Of a stretch of DNA of 64,000 nt, positions 36,025-43,258 are shown piece by piece. Each line of letters begins with the position of its first letter. Within the stretch, counting starts at the first letter, position 1. The stretch spans positions 62,001 to 126,000 of the forward strand of contig NZ_JAFCLN010000018.1 of NCBI RefSeq assembly GCF_018129385.1. The letters are read 5' to 3'. The notes under the pieces were generated by a model, which was given only the letters and a program-made list of their open reading frames with translations, did not search any database and was not told the DNA's origin. This DNA comes from Bradyrhizobium lablabi. Lineage in GTDB: Bacteria; Pseudomonadota; Alphaproteobacteria; Rhizobiales; Xanthobacteraceae. The translations under genes were made by a program, and so were the position numbers.

Positions 36025-36265
36025 CGACCGCCGGGACACCCCGCCCGTGGACGTGTTTTCGGTGTCGCGGCAGGTCTCCTGGCTCGCAGGTCGCCGTCAC
36101 TCCCTTGTCTTCCCAACGCGGTACCCGCGTCAGTGACGTAAAGTCGGGAGCAACTCACTGCTTACAGTTGCGGGGGCAGCGCCGGATTCGCCGCGCGGAA
36201 CCGCGCGATTCACCGGCTTCCCTCTTAGCCACCAAATCTGGGATTTGCTGGAACCGTGACGCCTA
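36025..36265 (-). ncRNA. Cobalamin (B12) riboswitch in the nrdAB leader
   Basis: Read on the minus strand, the leader contains GAGGGAAGCCGGTG, then GCCCCCGCAACTGTAAGC (36160-36177), GGGAAGAC and the B12 box GAGCCAGGAGACCTGCC. These are the conserved core elements of the cobalamin riboswitch, in the right order. After the aptamer comes CGGGCGGGGTGTCCCGG (36031-36047), a hairpin also present in the metE leader. Since nrdAB does not need B12, bound cobalamin is expected to repress it. Confidence 0.93.
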
Positions 36266-36266
36266 C

Positions 36267-36295
36267 ATGTGGTGCTATTCGCGACCGACTGTCAA
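36267..36295 (-). promoter_or_regulatory. Candidate nrdAB promoter
   Basis: On the minus strand a perfect TTGACA (36295-36290) lies just upstream of the riboswitch. Seventeen bases further is CCACAT (36272-36267), a weak -10. The position, immediately before the aptamer, suits a leader transcript of about 325 bases before the nrdA ATG. Confidence 0.4.
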
Positions 36296-36871
36296 TGGCC
36301 GGACAGCGCCATCTTCATAATTTCGGTTCGGGCTGTGCAAAGCTGTGAAAAATCGGTGGCGTCTCAGTTTGAAATTTCATCGGCGATCAGCTTCTTGCAA
36401 GGACTACATCCCGCGGCGACCACACGTGCATGAGTTAAATGAAGCAGGGCTCCGTGAGTGTAGTTCGCGACGGCGGCATCTTGAGTCCATAGTGGCCATA
36501 ACGAAAATGCTGCACGGCTTCCCTGACGCGCCTCCGGATAGATTTTTACGAAGTAAGTTTCTTTAACGACGGCCGATCTATTGACGACCTCGGCCCTGCA
36601 TAGGTTGAGCTCCGACCTTGGTTCGATTCTTACTGCCGCGGGCTGATCTGCCAGCTAGCGTCACGCTTTGGCGCTGAAGTGCTTCAGACTGCCGCCAGAG
36701 GATCGCGGATCGCAAGCTCAATCTGAGTCGCTGTCCAAAACTGATCCTGAAGGAAGCTATCAACTTCGCTTTCGTGGCTTCCTGACCTGAGGTCGCATGT
36801 GGAAATTGCTGCAATTTTCCCGAGCGTCGGCTAGAATGTGCAGCCGTCCAGTGTGACAGGGAGACGATTGT
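36296..36871. other. Intergenic region upstream of the TIR-STAND gene, no gene supported
   Basis: These 576 bases look less GC-rich by eye than the surroundings. Open frames (73 codons at 36345-36566; a long minus-strand frame from 36578 into the next gene) lack recognisable sequence or ribosome binding sites. A TAGAAT at about 36832 could be a -10 for the TIR gene but has no good -35. No tRNA was found; GGTTCGATTC at 36620 lacks a pairing T-stem. Confidence 0.5.
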
Positions 36872-39800
36872 TTGGCTCGCATTTTCTTGAGCCATTCCAG
36901 CGCGAACAACGCCGAAGCGGTTGCGTTGCGGAATTGGTTGATCGGTGAGGGTTGGGACGATCTCTTCCTCGATCTCGATCCCAAACGCGGCATCGTTGCG
37001 GGAGACCGGTGGGAACGCGCGCTCAATCAGGCAGCGAGCCGCTGCGAGGTGATCCTCTTCCTCATCTCCAAGGCGTGGCTTGCTTCGCGTTGGTGCCTCA
37101 AGGAGCTTAATCTCGCTCAACGCCTCGGCAAGCGCCTGTTCGGCGTCGTGGTCGAGGATATTCCGCTCGATGATTTGCCTGCCGACTTGACCGGCACGTG
37201 GCAACTTGTGTGGCTCGCCTCCGGGCGCGACCACATGATGTTGCGCGTCACGCTCCCGGAGTCGGGTAACGAAGCGCATGTCACGTTTTCGGCGGAAGGC
37301 CTCGCGCGGCTCAAGGCCGGGCTTCAGAAGGCCGGCCTCGACGCCAAGTACTTCGATTGGCCGCCGCCCGATGATTCCAACCGTCCACCGTATCGTGGCT
37401 TGCGTCCGCTGGAGGCCGAGGACGCCGGCATCTTTTTCGGGCGCGAAGGTCCGATCGTCGAAGCGCTGGATCGGCTGCGCGGGCTGCGCGAAGCGGTGGC
37501 CCCCCGCCTCATGGTCATCCTCGGGGCGTCGGGCGCGGGCAAGTCTTCGTTCCTGCGCGCAGGGCTGGTTCCGCGTCTGGCGCGGGACGATCGCCACTTC
37601 CTGGTCATGCCGGTGGTGCGTCCGCAGCGCGCGGTGCTCAGTGGCGATACGGGACTCGTGGCCTGCCTCGAGGCGGCGTTCAACGCCCGCGGCCTTGCTT
37701 GCACACGCGCCAGAATTAGAGCATCCGTCGATGGCGGCGCGCCGACCTTAAGGCCCCTGTTGGCGGACCTTCTCCAGGTTCATTGTCGAATGGTCCTCAT
37801 CGGCGATGCCGAAGCGGCAGGCCGTCCGCCGATTCTCGTTGTGCCCATCGATCAGGGCGAGGAATTGTTTTTGGCCGAGGGCGCCAGCGAGGCGGAGGCC
37901 TTTCTGACGGTGTTGAAGGACTTGCTGACGATCGACAGCCCCGCGGTCGCGGCCGTCTTCACGATTCGCTCGGATGCCTATGAGCGCCTCCAGATGGCAA
38001 AGCCGCTGGAAGGTATCCGCCAGGACACGTTCAGTCTGGCGGCGATGCCGAAGGGCGCCTACGCCGAGATCATCAAGGCGCCCGCGCGGCGACTAGAGGG
38101 TACGGCGCGCGCCCTCACGATCGAAGAGCCGCTGGTCGACGCGCTGCTGGCCGATGTTGAAGCCGGTGGAAAGGACGCACTGCCGCTGCTCGCGTTCACG
38201 CTCGAGCGGCTGTACCTAGAGCACGGGGGTGACGGCGATCTCAGGCTCAGCGAATACGATGAGCTCGGCCGCGTCCGCGGCTCGATCGAAGCCGCCGTCG
38301 AGCGAGCGCTCAGCGCTGCTGACGCCGATCCGGCCATCCCCAAGGAGCGCGCCGCGCGGCTTGCGCTATTGCGTCGCGGCCTCATCCCGGCGCTTGCCAA
38401 TGTCGACCTCGCCACCGGCGCGCCGCGCCGCCGTGTCGCCCGGATGCGTGAGCTTCCAGCCGAAGCGGCGCCACTGATCGGTTACCTGATCGAGATGAGG
38501 CTGCTCGCGACCGACGTCGCACGAGGCACCGGTGAGGTGACGATCGAGCCGGCGCACGAGGCGCTGTTGCGCCAGTGGGGTCTGCTGCAAACCTGGCTGG
38601 CCGCGGATTTCCAGGACCTCGCCGCACTCGAAGGCGTCAAGCGCGCGGCGCACGACTGGGCCGAGAACGATCGCAGCCAGGAATGGATCGCCCATGCAGG
38701 CGGGCGACTGGAGGAAGCCGAGCGCGTGGCAGGTCGCGAAGATTTCGCTTCTCAAGTGGAGCCGGCCGAGCGCGCGTACCTGGCGGCTTGCCGCGCCGTC
38801 GCGCAGGCGCAGCGCCGCGATCGCGAGGCACAACTTGCAGCGCGCGAGAGGGCGCAGCGACGGGCGCGCTGGGCGACGATCGGCGTCTTCTTCATTGGCC
38901 TGATGGCGTTGGCCGCAGGACTCTACCAGGCGCGCGCGACCGACAGACGTGAAGCGCGAGTGCTGACCAACCTGGCGAACCAGGCGATCATCGATCAACA
39001 CTATGATGCGGCCATGCGGATCGCCCTACAGGGCCTGCCGGCTCCGGGCGATCTACCGGTGGCGCTTGGCTGGTCAACGCCGGAGATGAGTGGGCTCGAG
39101 GCCAAACTTGCCGGCGCCGCGCAAATGAGCCCGCTGTTGCACGCATTCACGGACCGCGGCCGGGAGATACGGGGAGCCGCGTTCAGCCCCGACGGCAAGC
39201 GCATCGTTACATCATCGAAAGATCGCACGGCGCGGCTTTGGGACTCCGTCAGCGGCGAGCTAGAGAGCGAGTTCGGCGATCGCGATGTCTCCACTGCGGC
39301 ATTCAGCCCCGACGGCACGCGCATTGTCACTGGCTCTGAAGACGGCACCGCGCGGATTTGGGATGCCGCCGGGCGCAAGATTTTGGGCAAGTTCAAGGGA
39401 CACGATGCAAAGGTGTATGCGGCGACGTTCAGCGCCGACGCGAGCCGCATCGTCACCGCATCCGAGGACAAGACTGCGATTGTTTGGAATGTTGCCAGCG
39501 GCGAGCCGGCGTGCCGGTTCAAGGGACACCGCGACGAGGTCTACCGCGCCGCGTTCAGCCCGGACGGGGCCCGCATCGTTACGGCGTCGCGGGACCAAAG
39601 CGCGCGGGTATGGGATGCCGCCCGCTGCGCAGAGCTCAGTGAGCTCAAAGGCTACCGCAGCGTCGTTCTCGACGCAGAGTTCAGTCCGGACGGCGCCCGC
39701 ATCGTCACGGCCTCCGACGACGGCGTGGCGCGCGTGTGGGATGCGACAAGCGGTGAGATGCTGGGCGAGCTCACGGGCCACCGCAGCAGGGTTCATAGCG

Positions 39801-41089
39801 CGGTGTTCAGCCCGGACGGCCGGCGCATTCTCACGGCGTCGGAAGACGGAACGGCACGGCTTTGGGACGCTGGCAACGGTGAAGCGCAACGTGAGCTTAC
39901 TGGCCATGGAAGCTGGGTGCGCGCCGCCGTGTTCGCCCTTGACGGCAAGCGTATCGTGACGGCGTCAGGCGATGGGACCGCACGGGTCTGGGACGTCGCC
40001 AGCGGGGATCCGCTGCTTGTGTTCGCGGGTCATCGGCAATGGGTTCTCAGCGCGGCATTCAGTCGCGATGGCGCGCGCCTCGTTACCGCATCGACCGACA
40101 AGACTGCGCGGGTGTGGGACGCCGCAAGCGGAGCCCTCTTGCATGAGCTCAAGGACCATCGTGACGGGGTCGCCGGCGCGGCGTTCAGCCCGGACGGGAC
40201 GCGTATCGCCACCGCGTCAGATGACGGTACCGTGCGCGTATGGGATGCCGCCAACGGCAAGACCCTGCGCGAACTGGCCGAACACGGCGGCGTCATCAAT
40301 GGCGTCGCGTTCAGCCCTGACGGAACGCGCATCGCCACCGCGTCCGGAGACAAGACCGCGCGGGTATGGGACACCGCGACCGGCGAGACGCTCCACAAGC
40401 TCGAGGGCCACGGCGACCGGGTCATGAGCGTCGCATTCAGTCCGGACGGGAGGCAGATCGTCACGGCATCCTTCGACCAGACCGCGCGGGTATGGGACGC
40501 CACGAGCGGAAAAACGCTGCACACCCTCCCCGGCCATACCGACAAAGTCATGGGCGCAGCGTTCAGTCCCGACGGCGCGCGCATTGTCACAGCATCGTAC
40601 GATCGGACTGCACGGGTGTGGGATGCCGTCAGCGGCAGCGTGCTGCGCGAGCTGAAGGGTCATACCGACGCGCTGTATTCCGCCGCGTTCAGTCCCGACG
40701 GCGCACGGATCGTCACGGCATCGTACGACCGGACCGCACGGGTGTGGGATGTGGCCAGCGGGCTCGTGTTGCGCGAGCTGAAGGGCCATAGCGACGGTGT
40801 TGCCAGCGCTGAGTTCAGTCCCGACGGAACGCGCGTCGTCACCGCGTCCGGAGACGGAACCGCGCGGATGTGGGATGTAAGCTTCGGGACAACGATCCGG
40901 CGTGAAGATCTGATCCGCCGCGTCTGCGCCGGGAAACTGCGCGGCGCCCAGATGTTCACGTCGTCGGACACCGCGGATCCGGTTCTGTCCGCGTTTGCCG
41001 GCACCAACCCGTGCAGACGCGTCGGTCCGCTTTCCCTGCAATACTGGTTCGACCTGGGCCCTGCCATATGGGCTGCGGTGGTGAAATAA
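36872..41089 (+). CDS. TIR-nSTAND1 NTPase-TM-WD40 protein, candidate anti-phage/cell-death sensor
   Basis: This 1405-residue multidomain protein starts at a TTG with GGGAGA about 8 bases upstream. Residues 1 to about 130 form a TIR domain (ARIFLSHSSANNAEA, then ASRWCLKEL with Glu78 at the position of the catalytic Glu of TIR NADases). PYRGLRPLEAEDAGIFFGRE (173-192) is the hallmark before a novel-STAND NTPase. Walker A is GASGAGKSS (218-226) and VVPIDQGEELF (323-333) is the Walker B region. A single membrane helix lies at about 669-690. Fourteen WD40 repeats fill about 755-1340, and a conserved Cys-containing tail ends the protein. Related architectures act in bacterial immunity by sensing a target with the repeats and depleting NAD; that role is inferred here. 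Confidence 0.9.
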   Translation: MARIFLSHSSANNAEAVALRNWLIGEGWDDLFLDLDPKRGIVAGDRWERALNQAASRCEVILFLISKAWLASRWCLKELNLAQRLGKRLFGVVVEDIPLDDLPADLTGTWQLVWLASGRDHMMLRVTLPESGNEAHVTFSAEGLARLKAGLQKAGLDAKYFDWPPPDDSNRPPYRGLRPLEAEDAGIFFGREGPIVEALDRLRGLREAVAPRLMVILGASGAGKSSFLRAGLVPRLARDDRHFLVMPVVRPQRAVLSGDTGLVACLEAAFNARGLACTRARIRASVDGGAPTLRPLLADLLQVHCRMVLIGDAEAAGRPPILVVPIDQGEELFLAEGASEAEAFLTVLKDLLTIDSPAVAAVFTIRSDAYERLQMAKPLEGIRQDTFSLAAMPKGAYAEIIKAPARRLEGTARALTIEEPLVDALLADVEAGGKDALPLLAFTLERLYLEHGGDGDLRLSEYDELGRVRGSIEAAVERALSAADADPAIPKERAARLALLRRGLIPALANVDLATGAPRRRVARMRELPAEAAPLIGYLIEMRLLATDVARGTGEVTIEPAHEALLRQWGLLQTWLAADFQDLAALEGVKRAAHDWAENDRSQEWIAHAGGRLEEAERVAGREDFASQVEPAERAYLAACRAVAQAQRRDREAQLAARERAQRRARWATIGVFFIGLMALAAGLYQARATDRREARVLTNLANQAIIDQHYDAAMRIALQGLPAPGDLPVALGWSTPEMSGLEAKLAGAAQMSPLLHAFTDRGREIRGAAFSPDGKRIVTSSKDRTARLWDSVSGELESEFGDRDVSTAAFSPDGTRIVTGSEDGTARIWDAAGRKILGKFKGHDAKVYAATFSADASRIVTASEDKTAIVWNVASGEPACRFKGHRDEVYRAAFSPDGARIVTASRDQSARVWDAARCAELSELKGYRSVVLDAEFSPDGARIVTASDDGVARVWDATSGEMLGELTGHRSRVHSAVFSPDGRRILTASEDGTARLWDAGNGEAQRELTGHGSWVRAAVFALDGKRIVTASGDGTARVWDVASGDPLLVFAGHRQWVLSAAFSRDGARLVTASTDKTARVWDAASGALLHELKDHRDGVAGAAFSPDGTRIATASDDGTVRVWDAANGKTLRELAEHGGVINGVAFSPDGTRIATASGDKTARVWDTATGETLHKLEGHGDRVMSVAFSPDGRQIVTASFDQTARVWDATSGKTLHTLPGHTDKVMGAAFSPDGARIVTASYDRTARVWDAVSGSVLRELKGHTDALYSAAFSPDGARIVTASYDRTARVWDVASGLVLRELKGHSDGVASAEFSPDGTRVVTASGDGTARMWDVSFGTTIRREDLIRRVCAGKLRGAQMFTSSDTADPVLSAFAGTNPCRRVGPLSLQYWFDLGPAIWAAVVK
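39135..40895 (+). repeat. 14 tandem WD40-coding repeats, period about 126 bases
   Basis: Within the TIR-STAND gene, 14 units each encode about 42 residues with the core FSPDGxRIVTASxDxTARVWD. Units 12 and 13 are nearly identical at the DNA level (for example GCATCGTACGA in both). Variation between units concentrates in the first residues after the HxDxV start and in the segment after WD, which are exposed loops of the propeller. Fourteen blades suggest two seven-bladed propellers. Confidence 0.9.
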
Positions 41090-41120
41090 GGCCGCCGAGC
41101 ATTCTCGACGGCCCTCTTCT
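41090..41120 (+). terminator. Terminator-like hairpin after the TIR-STAND gene
   Basis: GGCCGCCGAG-CATT-CTCGACGGCC forms a 10-position stem with one mismatch directly after the stop codon. The following CTCTTCTGTCC is only weakly T-rich, so termination may be partial. Confidence 0.5.
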
Positions 41121-41134
41121 GTCCACGTCCAGGC

Positions 41135-41914
41135 CTAGTAGCCGTACCGGTAGTAGCCCGGTCTTCCCATACCGGGCCGACTGTAGAGCCGGCCGCCGTG
41201 ACTGTATTGGCGGCTGATGGGGCGCGTTACTTTACCGGCCCTGGCGCCGGCACGCCCGCCCGGCCGGTGCGCGCTATCGGAGATCTCGCCGCCAGGTCTG
41301 GTGGAAGCAATCAATCCGCCGCCACTGCCACCACGCGTGCCGGCGGAGCCGCCGACAATAATGACGCCTCTGCCGAAGCCTCTGCCGGAGCCGAGGTCCT
41401 GGCCACCGCGGAAGTCGCGACCGCCACCAAAGTCGCGGCCACCGCCCGACCCGCGCCCACCGCCGGAGTCAGACCCGCTCCGAGTTAGACGTCGGTCCGG
41501 CGTGTCGTCGCGGCTCTGGCGTCCGCTTGGAGGGTCGTCGCGTGTCTGGCGCGCGCTCGACGTGTCGTTGCGGCCCTGGCGTTCGTTGGAAGAATCTTCG
41601 CGTGTCTGGCGTGCGGTCGACGTATCATTCGTGCTCTTGCGCTGGTCGTCCGCCGACTCTCGCTCGAGCTGCGGCCATTTTTCGCCCCACATTGCGGCCG
41701 TCCGCCGCGAATCCTCGTAATCGGCTTGCGTGCACGTCTGCCTGAGATCTTCTACGGAATTTTCGATGCGCTTCCCATCCTTCATGGTGTAGCTCGCAAC
41801 GAACCAGCCGAGACGAGCGCCGGATTGCCGGCACTCCTGGTATCGCGCCCCTTCCGCCAGCGCATTTGGGGCCAGTATTGTCAAAAGGCTGGCCGAAAGA
41901 ATGTACTTTCTCAT
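41135..41914 (-). CDS. Secreted low-complexity Arg/Asp/Ser/Gly-rich protein, function unknown
   Basis: This 259-residue protein has a clear signal peptide (MRKYILSASLLTILAPNALA). A folded part to about residue 85 has two Cys residues (QECRQSG and LRQTCTQ). A long disordered segment follows: repeats of the type TSSARQTRDDPPSGRQSRDD at about 96-145, then GGGRDFGGGRDFRGG-type repeats, then a basic Tyr/Gly/Arg tail ending GYYRYGY. I recognise no family for the whole. The repeat-rich composition suggests an envelope or nucleic-acid-binding role, which is a guess. It is convergent with the TIR-STAND gene. Confidence 0.6.
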   Translation of the reverse strand: MRKYILSASLLTILAPNALAEGARYQECRQSGARLGWFVASYTMKDGKRIENSVEDLRQTCTQADYEDSRRTAAMWGEKWPQLERESADDQRKSTNDTSTARQTREDSSNERQGRNDTSSARQTRDDPPSGRQSRDDTPDRRLTRSGSDSGGGRGSGGGRDFGGGRDFRGGQDLGSGRGFGRGVIIVGGSAGTRGGSGGGLIASTRPGGEISDSAHRPGGRAGARAGKVTRPISRQYSHGGRLYSRPGMGRPGYYRYGY

Positions 41915-42250
41915 TGGCCACTCCTGTCCTCAGCCGGACTGCGGGAGCTGACTGAGCTCTTGGCTGCTCTGAGCACCCGATTGGACTTATACTCGCTGTC
42001 TGGTTGCGGAGTTGTGATCCTGCTTACACTGCCGAGAGGTTCGCGCGTTATTTGCCCTCGGGGGTGATCACAATCGAAAGCTCATCGCTTGCGCCCCGCC
42101 CATGTTCGGCAACCAGAGCATACCAAAGCCGCACTTTAACGCAATTGAGTGAAATGGTATGATCAACCTGTGCGAGATTGAGGGAGAGGACCAGCTCCGC
42201 GACGGGCTTCAGCCGCGCACGGCGGGCACAGGATCGAGGGAGGAATTCAG
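41915..42250. other. Intergenic region with candidate promoter for the KOW gene
   Basis: These 336 bases hold no supported gene. TTTAAC (42135-42140) and TATGAT (42158-42163) are 17 bases apart and could be a promoter for the small KOW gene at 42251, leaving a leader of about 80 bases. The support is the spacing and the -10 only. Confidence 0.35.
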
Positions 42251-42442
42251 ATGAACTCTTCTTTGTCGGGACTCGAAGGCCGCATCGTGCAAGTCATCGA
42301 TGGCCCGTTTGCCGGTTTTCGGGGCGAGGTGAAGGAAATAGGCGAACAGACCGTGAAAGTGGACGTTCAAGTCTATGGCCGCGTTACTCCACTGGACGTG
42401 GCACTTAGGCAGATCGATTTGGTGTCAGAGAAGTCAAACTGA
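42251..42442 (+). CDS. Stand-alone KOW-domain protein resembling the NusG C-terminal domain
   Basis: This 63-residue protein reads LEGRIVQVIDGPFAGFRGEV then KEIGEQTVKVDVQVYGRVTP then LDVALRQIDLV. This matches the C-terminal KOW domain of NusG almost end to end (GxxVxVxDGPFxxFxGxV ... VxVxxFGRxTPVEL). The N-terminal RNA-polymerase-binding NGN domain is absent. The ribosome binding site GGGAGGAA is strong, about 6 bases from the ATG. In NusG this domain contacts Rho and ribosomal protein S10. A role in transcription-translation coupling or as a competitor is inferred only. Confidence 0.8.
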   Translation: MNSSLSGLEGRIVQVIDGPFAGFRGEVKEIGEQTVKVDVQVYGRVTPLDVALRQIDLVSEKSN

Positions 42443-42517
42443 GACACCCCCGAAAAAGTCGCGAGCCGCGCGGGCATCATGGTCGCGCCGTTCAAGTCTC
42501 GCGAGACGGAGCCGACG

Positions 42518-42892
42518 ATGCCGCGCTTCCAAGGCCTGGTGCCGATGCTTCAGACGCTCGACATCGAGCGTACCATCACGTGGTACGAAACGATTCTCGG
42601 ATTTCGTCGCGAGGATTTTCAACCGGGCGACGGTTGGTGTCGCCTGAGCCGTGACGACGTCGCCATCATGTTCATGACCAACGCCCATCTCGGGCCGCCG
42701 CACGCAACGGCCACCCAGTATTTCTACGTCGACGATGCCGACGCGCTCTGGGAACGCATCAAGGACAACTGCACGGCCGAATGGGGACCCGAGGACATGC
42801 CTTACGGGCTGCGCGAATTCGCGATCAAGGATCCCAACGGCTATTTCCTGAGCTTCGGCAGCCCGATCAAGCAGGCGCCCACGAACTCTTGA
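42518..42892 (+). CDS. VOC family protein (glyoxalase/bleomycin-resistance type)
   Basis: The 124-residue protein has one VOC module pair: LVPMLQTLDIERTITWYETI and FRREDF at the start, then ATATQYFYVDDADALWERI, and REFAIKDPNGYFLSFGSPI at the end, with the metal-binding or structural Glu/Phe pattern of the family. The ATG at 42518 is preferred because GGAG lies 7 bases upstream; the frame is open to 42479. Members include glyoxalases, dioxygenases and antibiotic-binding proteins, so the substrate is unknown. Confidence 0.8.
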   Translation: MPRFQGLVPMLQTLDIERTITWYETILGFRREDFQPGDGWCRLSRDDVAIMFMTNAHLGPPHATATQYFYVDDADALWERIKDNCTAEWGPEDMPYGLREFAIKDPNGYFLSFGSPIKQAPTNS

Positions 42893-42916
42893 GCGATTGC
42901 CAGAGGGAGCGGGAGG

Positions 42917-42946
42917 TTGACGGCGGGACGTTCCCTCGGATAATTC
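42917..42946 (+). promoter_or_regulatory. Candidate metE promoter
   Basis: TTGACG (42917-42922) and TAATTC (42941-42946) are separated by 18 bases, close to the sigma-70 pattern. The riboswitch aptamer begins a few bases downstream, as expected for a leader-controlled gene. Confidence 0.5.
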
Positions 42947-42949
42947 GAA

Positions 42950-43258
42950 CCTGTCGTGGTTCTCCGGGGTCCGCTTGCCCCGGAGCTAAGAGGGAAGCCG
43001 GTGCAAGGCCGGAGCTGCCCCCGCAACTGTAAGCGGCGAGCCGCTGTCCAACAAAGTCACTGAATCCCGCGAGGGATTTGGGAAGACGAGACAGCAGCCG
43101 TGACCCGCGAGCCAGGAGACCTGCCTCGACAACATACACGTCCTCGGGCGGGGTGTCCCGGTGGTGCGGTTGCGATTTCCCGCAACGCTGCATCGCGTTG
43201 TTGCGGAATCCAGACGTGTCACTTCGGCCTTTGCCCCCAACTGATTGGGGTTAAGCCA
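42950..43258 (+). ncRNA. Cobalamin (B12) riboswitch in the metE leader
   Basis: The order GAGGGAAGCCGGTG, GCCCCCGCAACTGTAAGC (43017-43034), GGGAAGACGAGAC and GCGAGCCAGGAGACCTGCC is the conserved core of the cobalamin aptamer. A possible closing stem is TGTCG near 42952 with CGACA at 43127-43131. The platform includes CGGGCGGGGTGTCCCGG, shared with the nrdA leader, and a hairpin CCCCAA-CTGA-TTGGGG (43235-43250) that covers the GGGG preceding the metE ATG. Bound B12 should lower MetE synthesis. Confidence 0.94.

Noticed and set aside
36345..36566. 73-codon plus-strand frame before the TIR-STAND gene
   Set aside because: No ribosome binding site, no recognisable sequence and a codon pattern unlike its neighbours. 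It could be a decayed remnant but nothing supports it.
36615..36640. tRNA-like GGTTCGATTC as a possible island attachment site
   Set aside because: The flanking bases CTTGG and CTTAC cannot form a T-stem, and no acceptor or anticodon arms are found nearby.
36578..37597. Minus-strand frame of 339 codons overlapping the start of the TIR-STAND gene
   Set aside because: It is antisense to the TIR and nSTAND motifs, which are clearly coding on the plus strand. It has no recognisable domain.
39135..40895. Regular repeats of about 126 bases as a CRISPR-like or satellite array
   Set aside because: The units are in-frame WD40-coding repeats of an intact gene, with codon-level divergence and no spacer structure.
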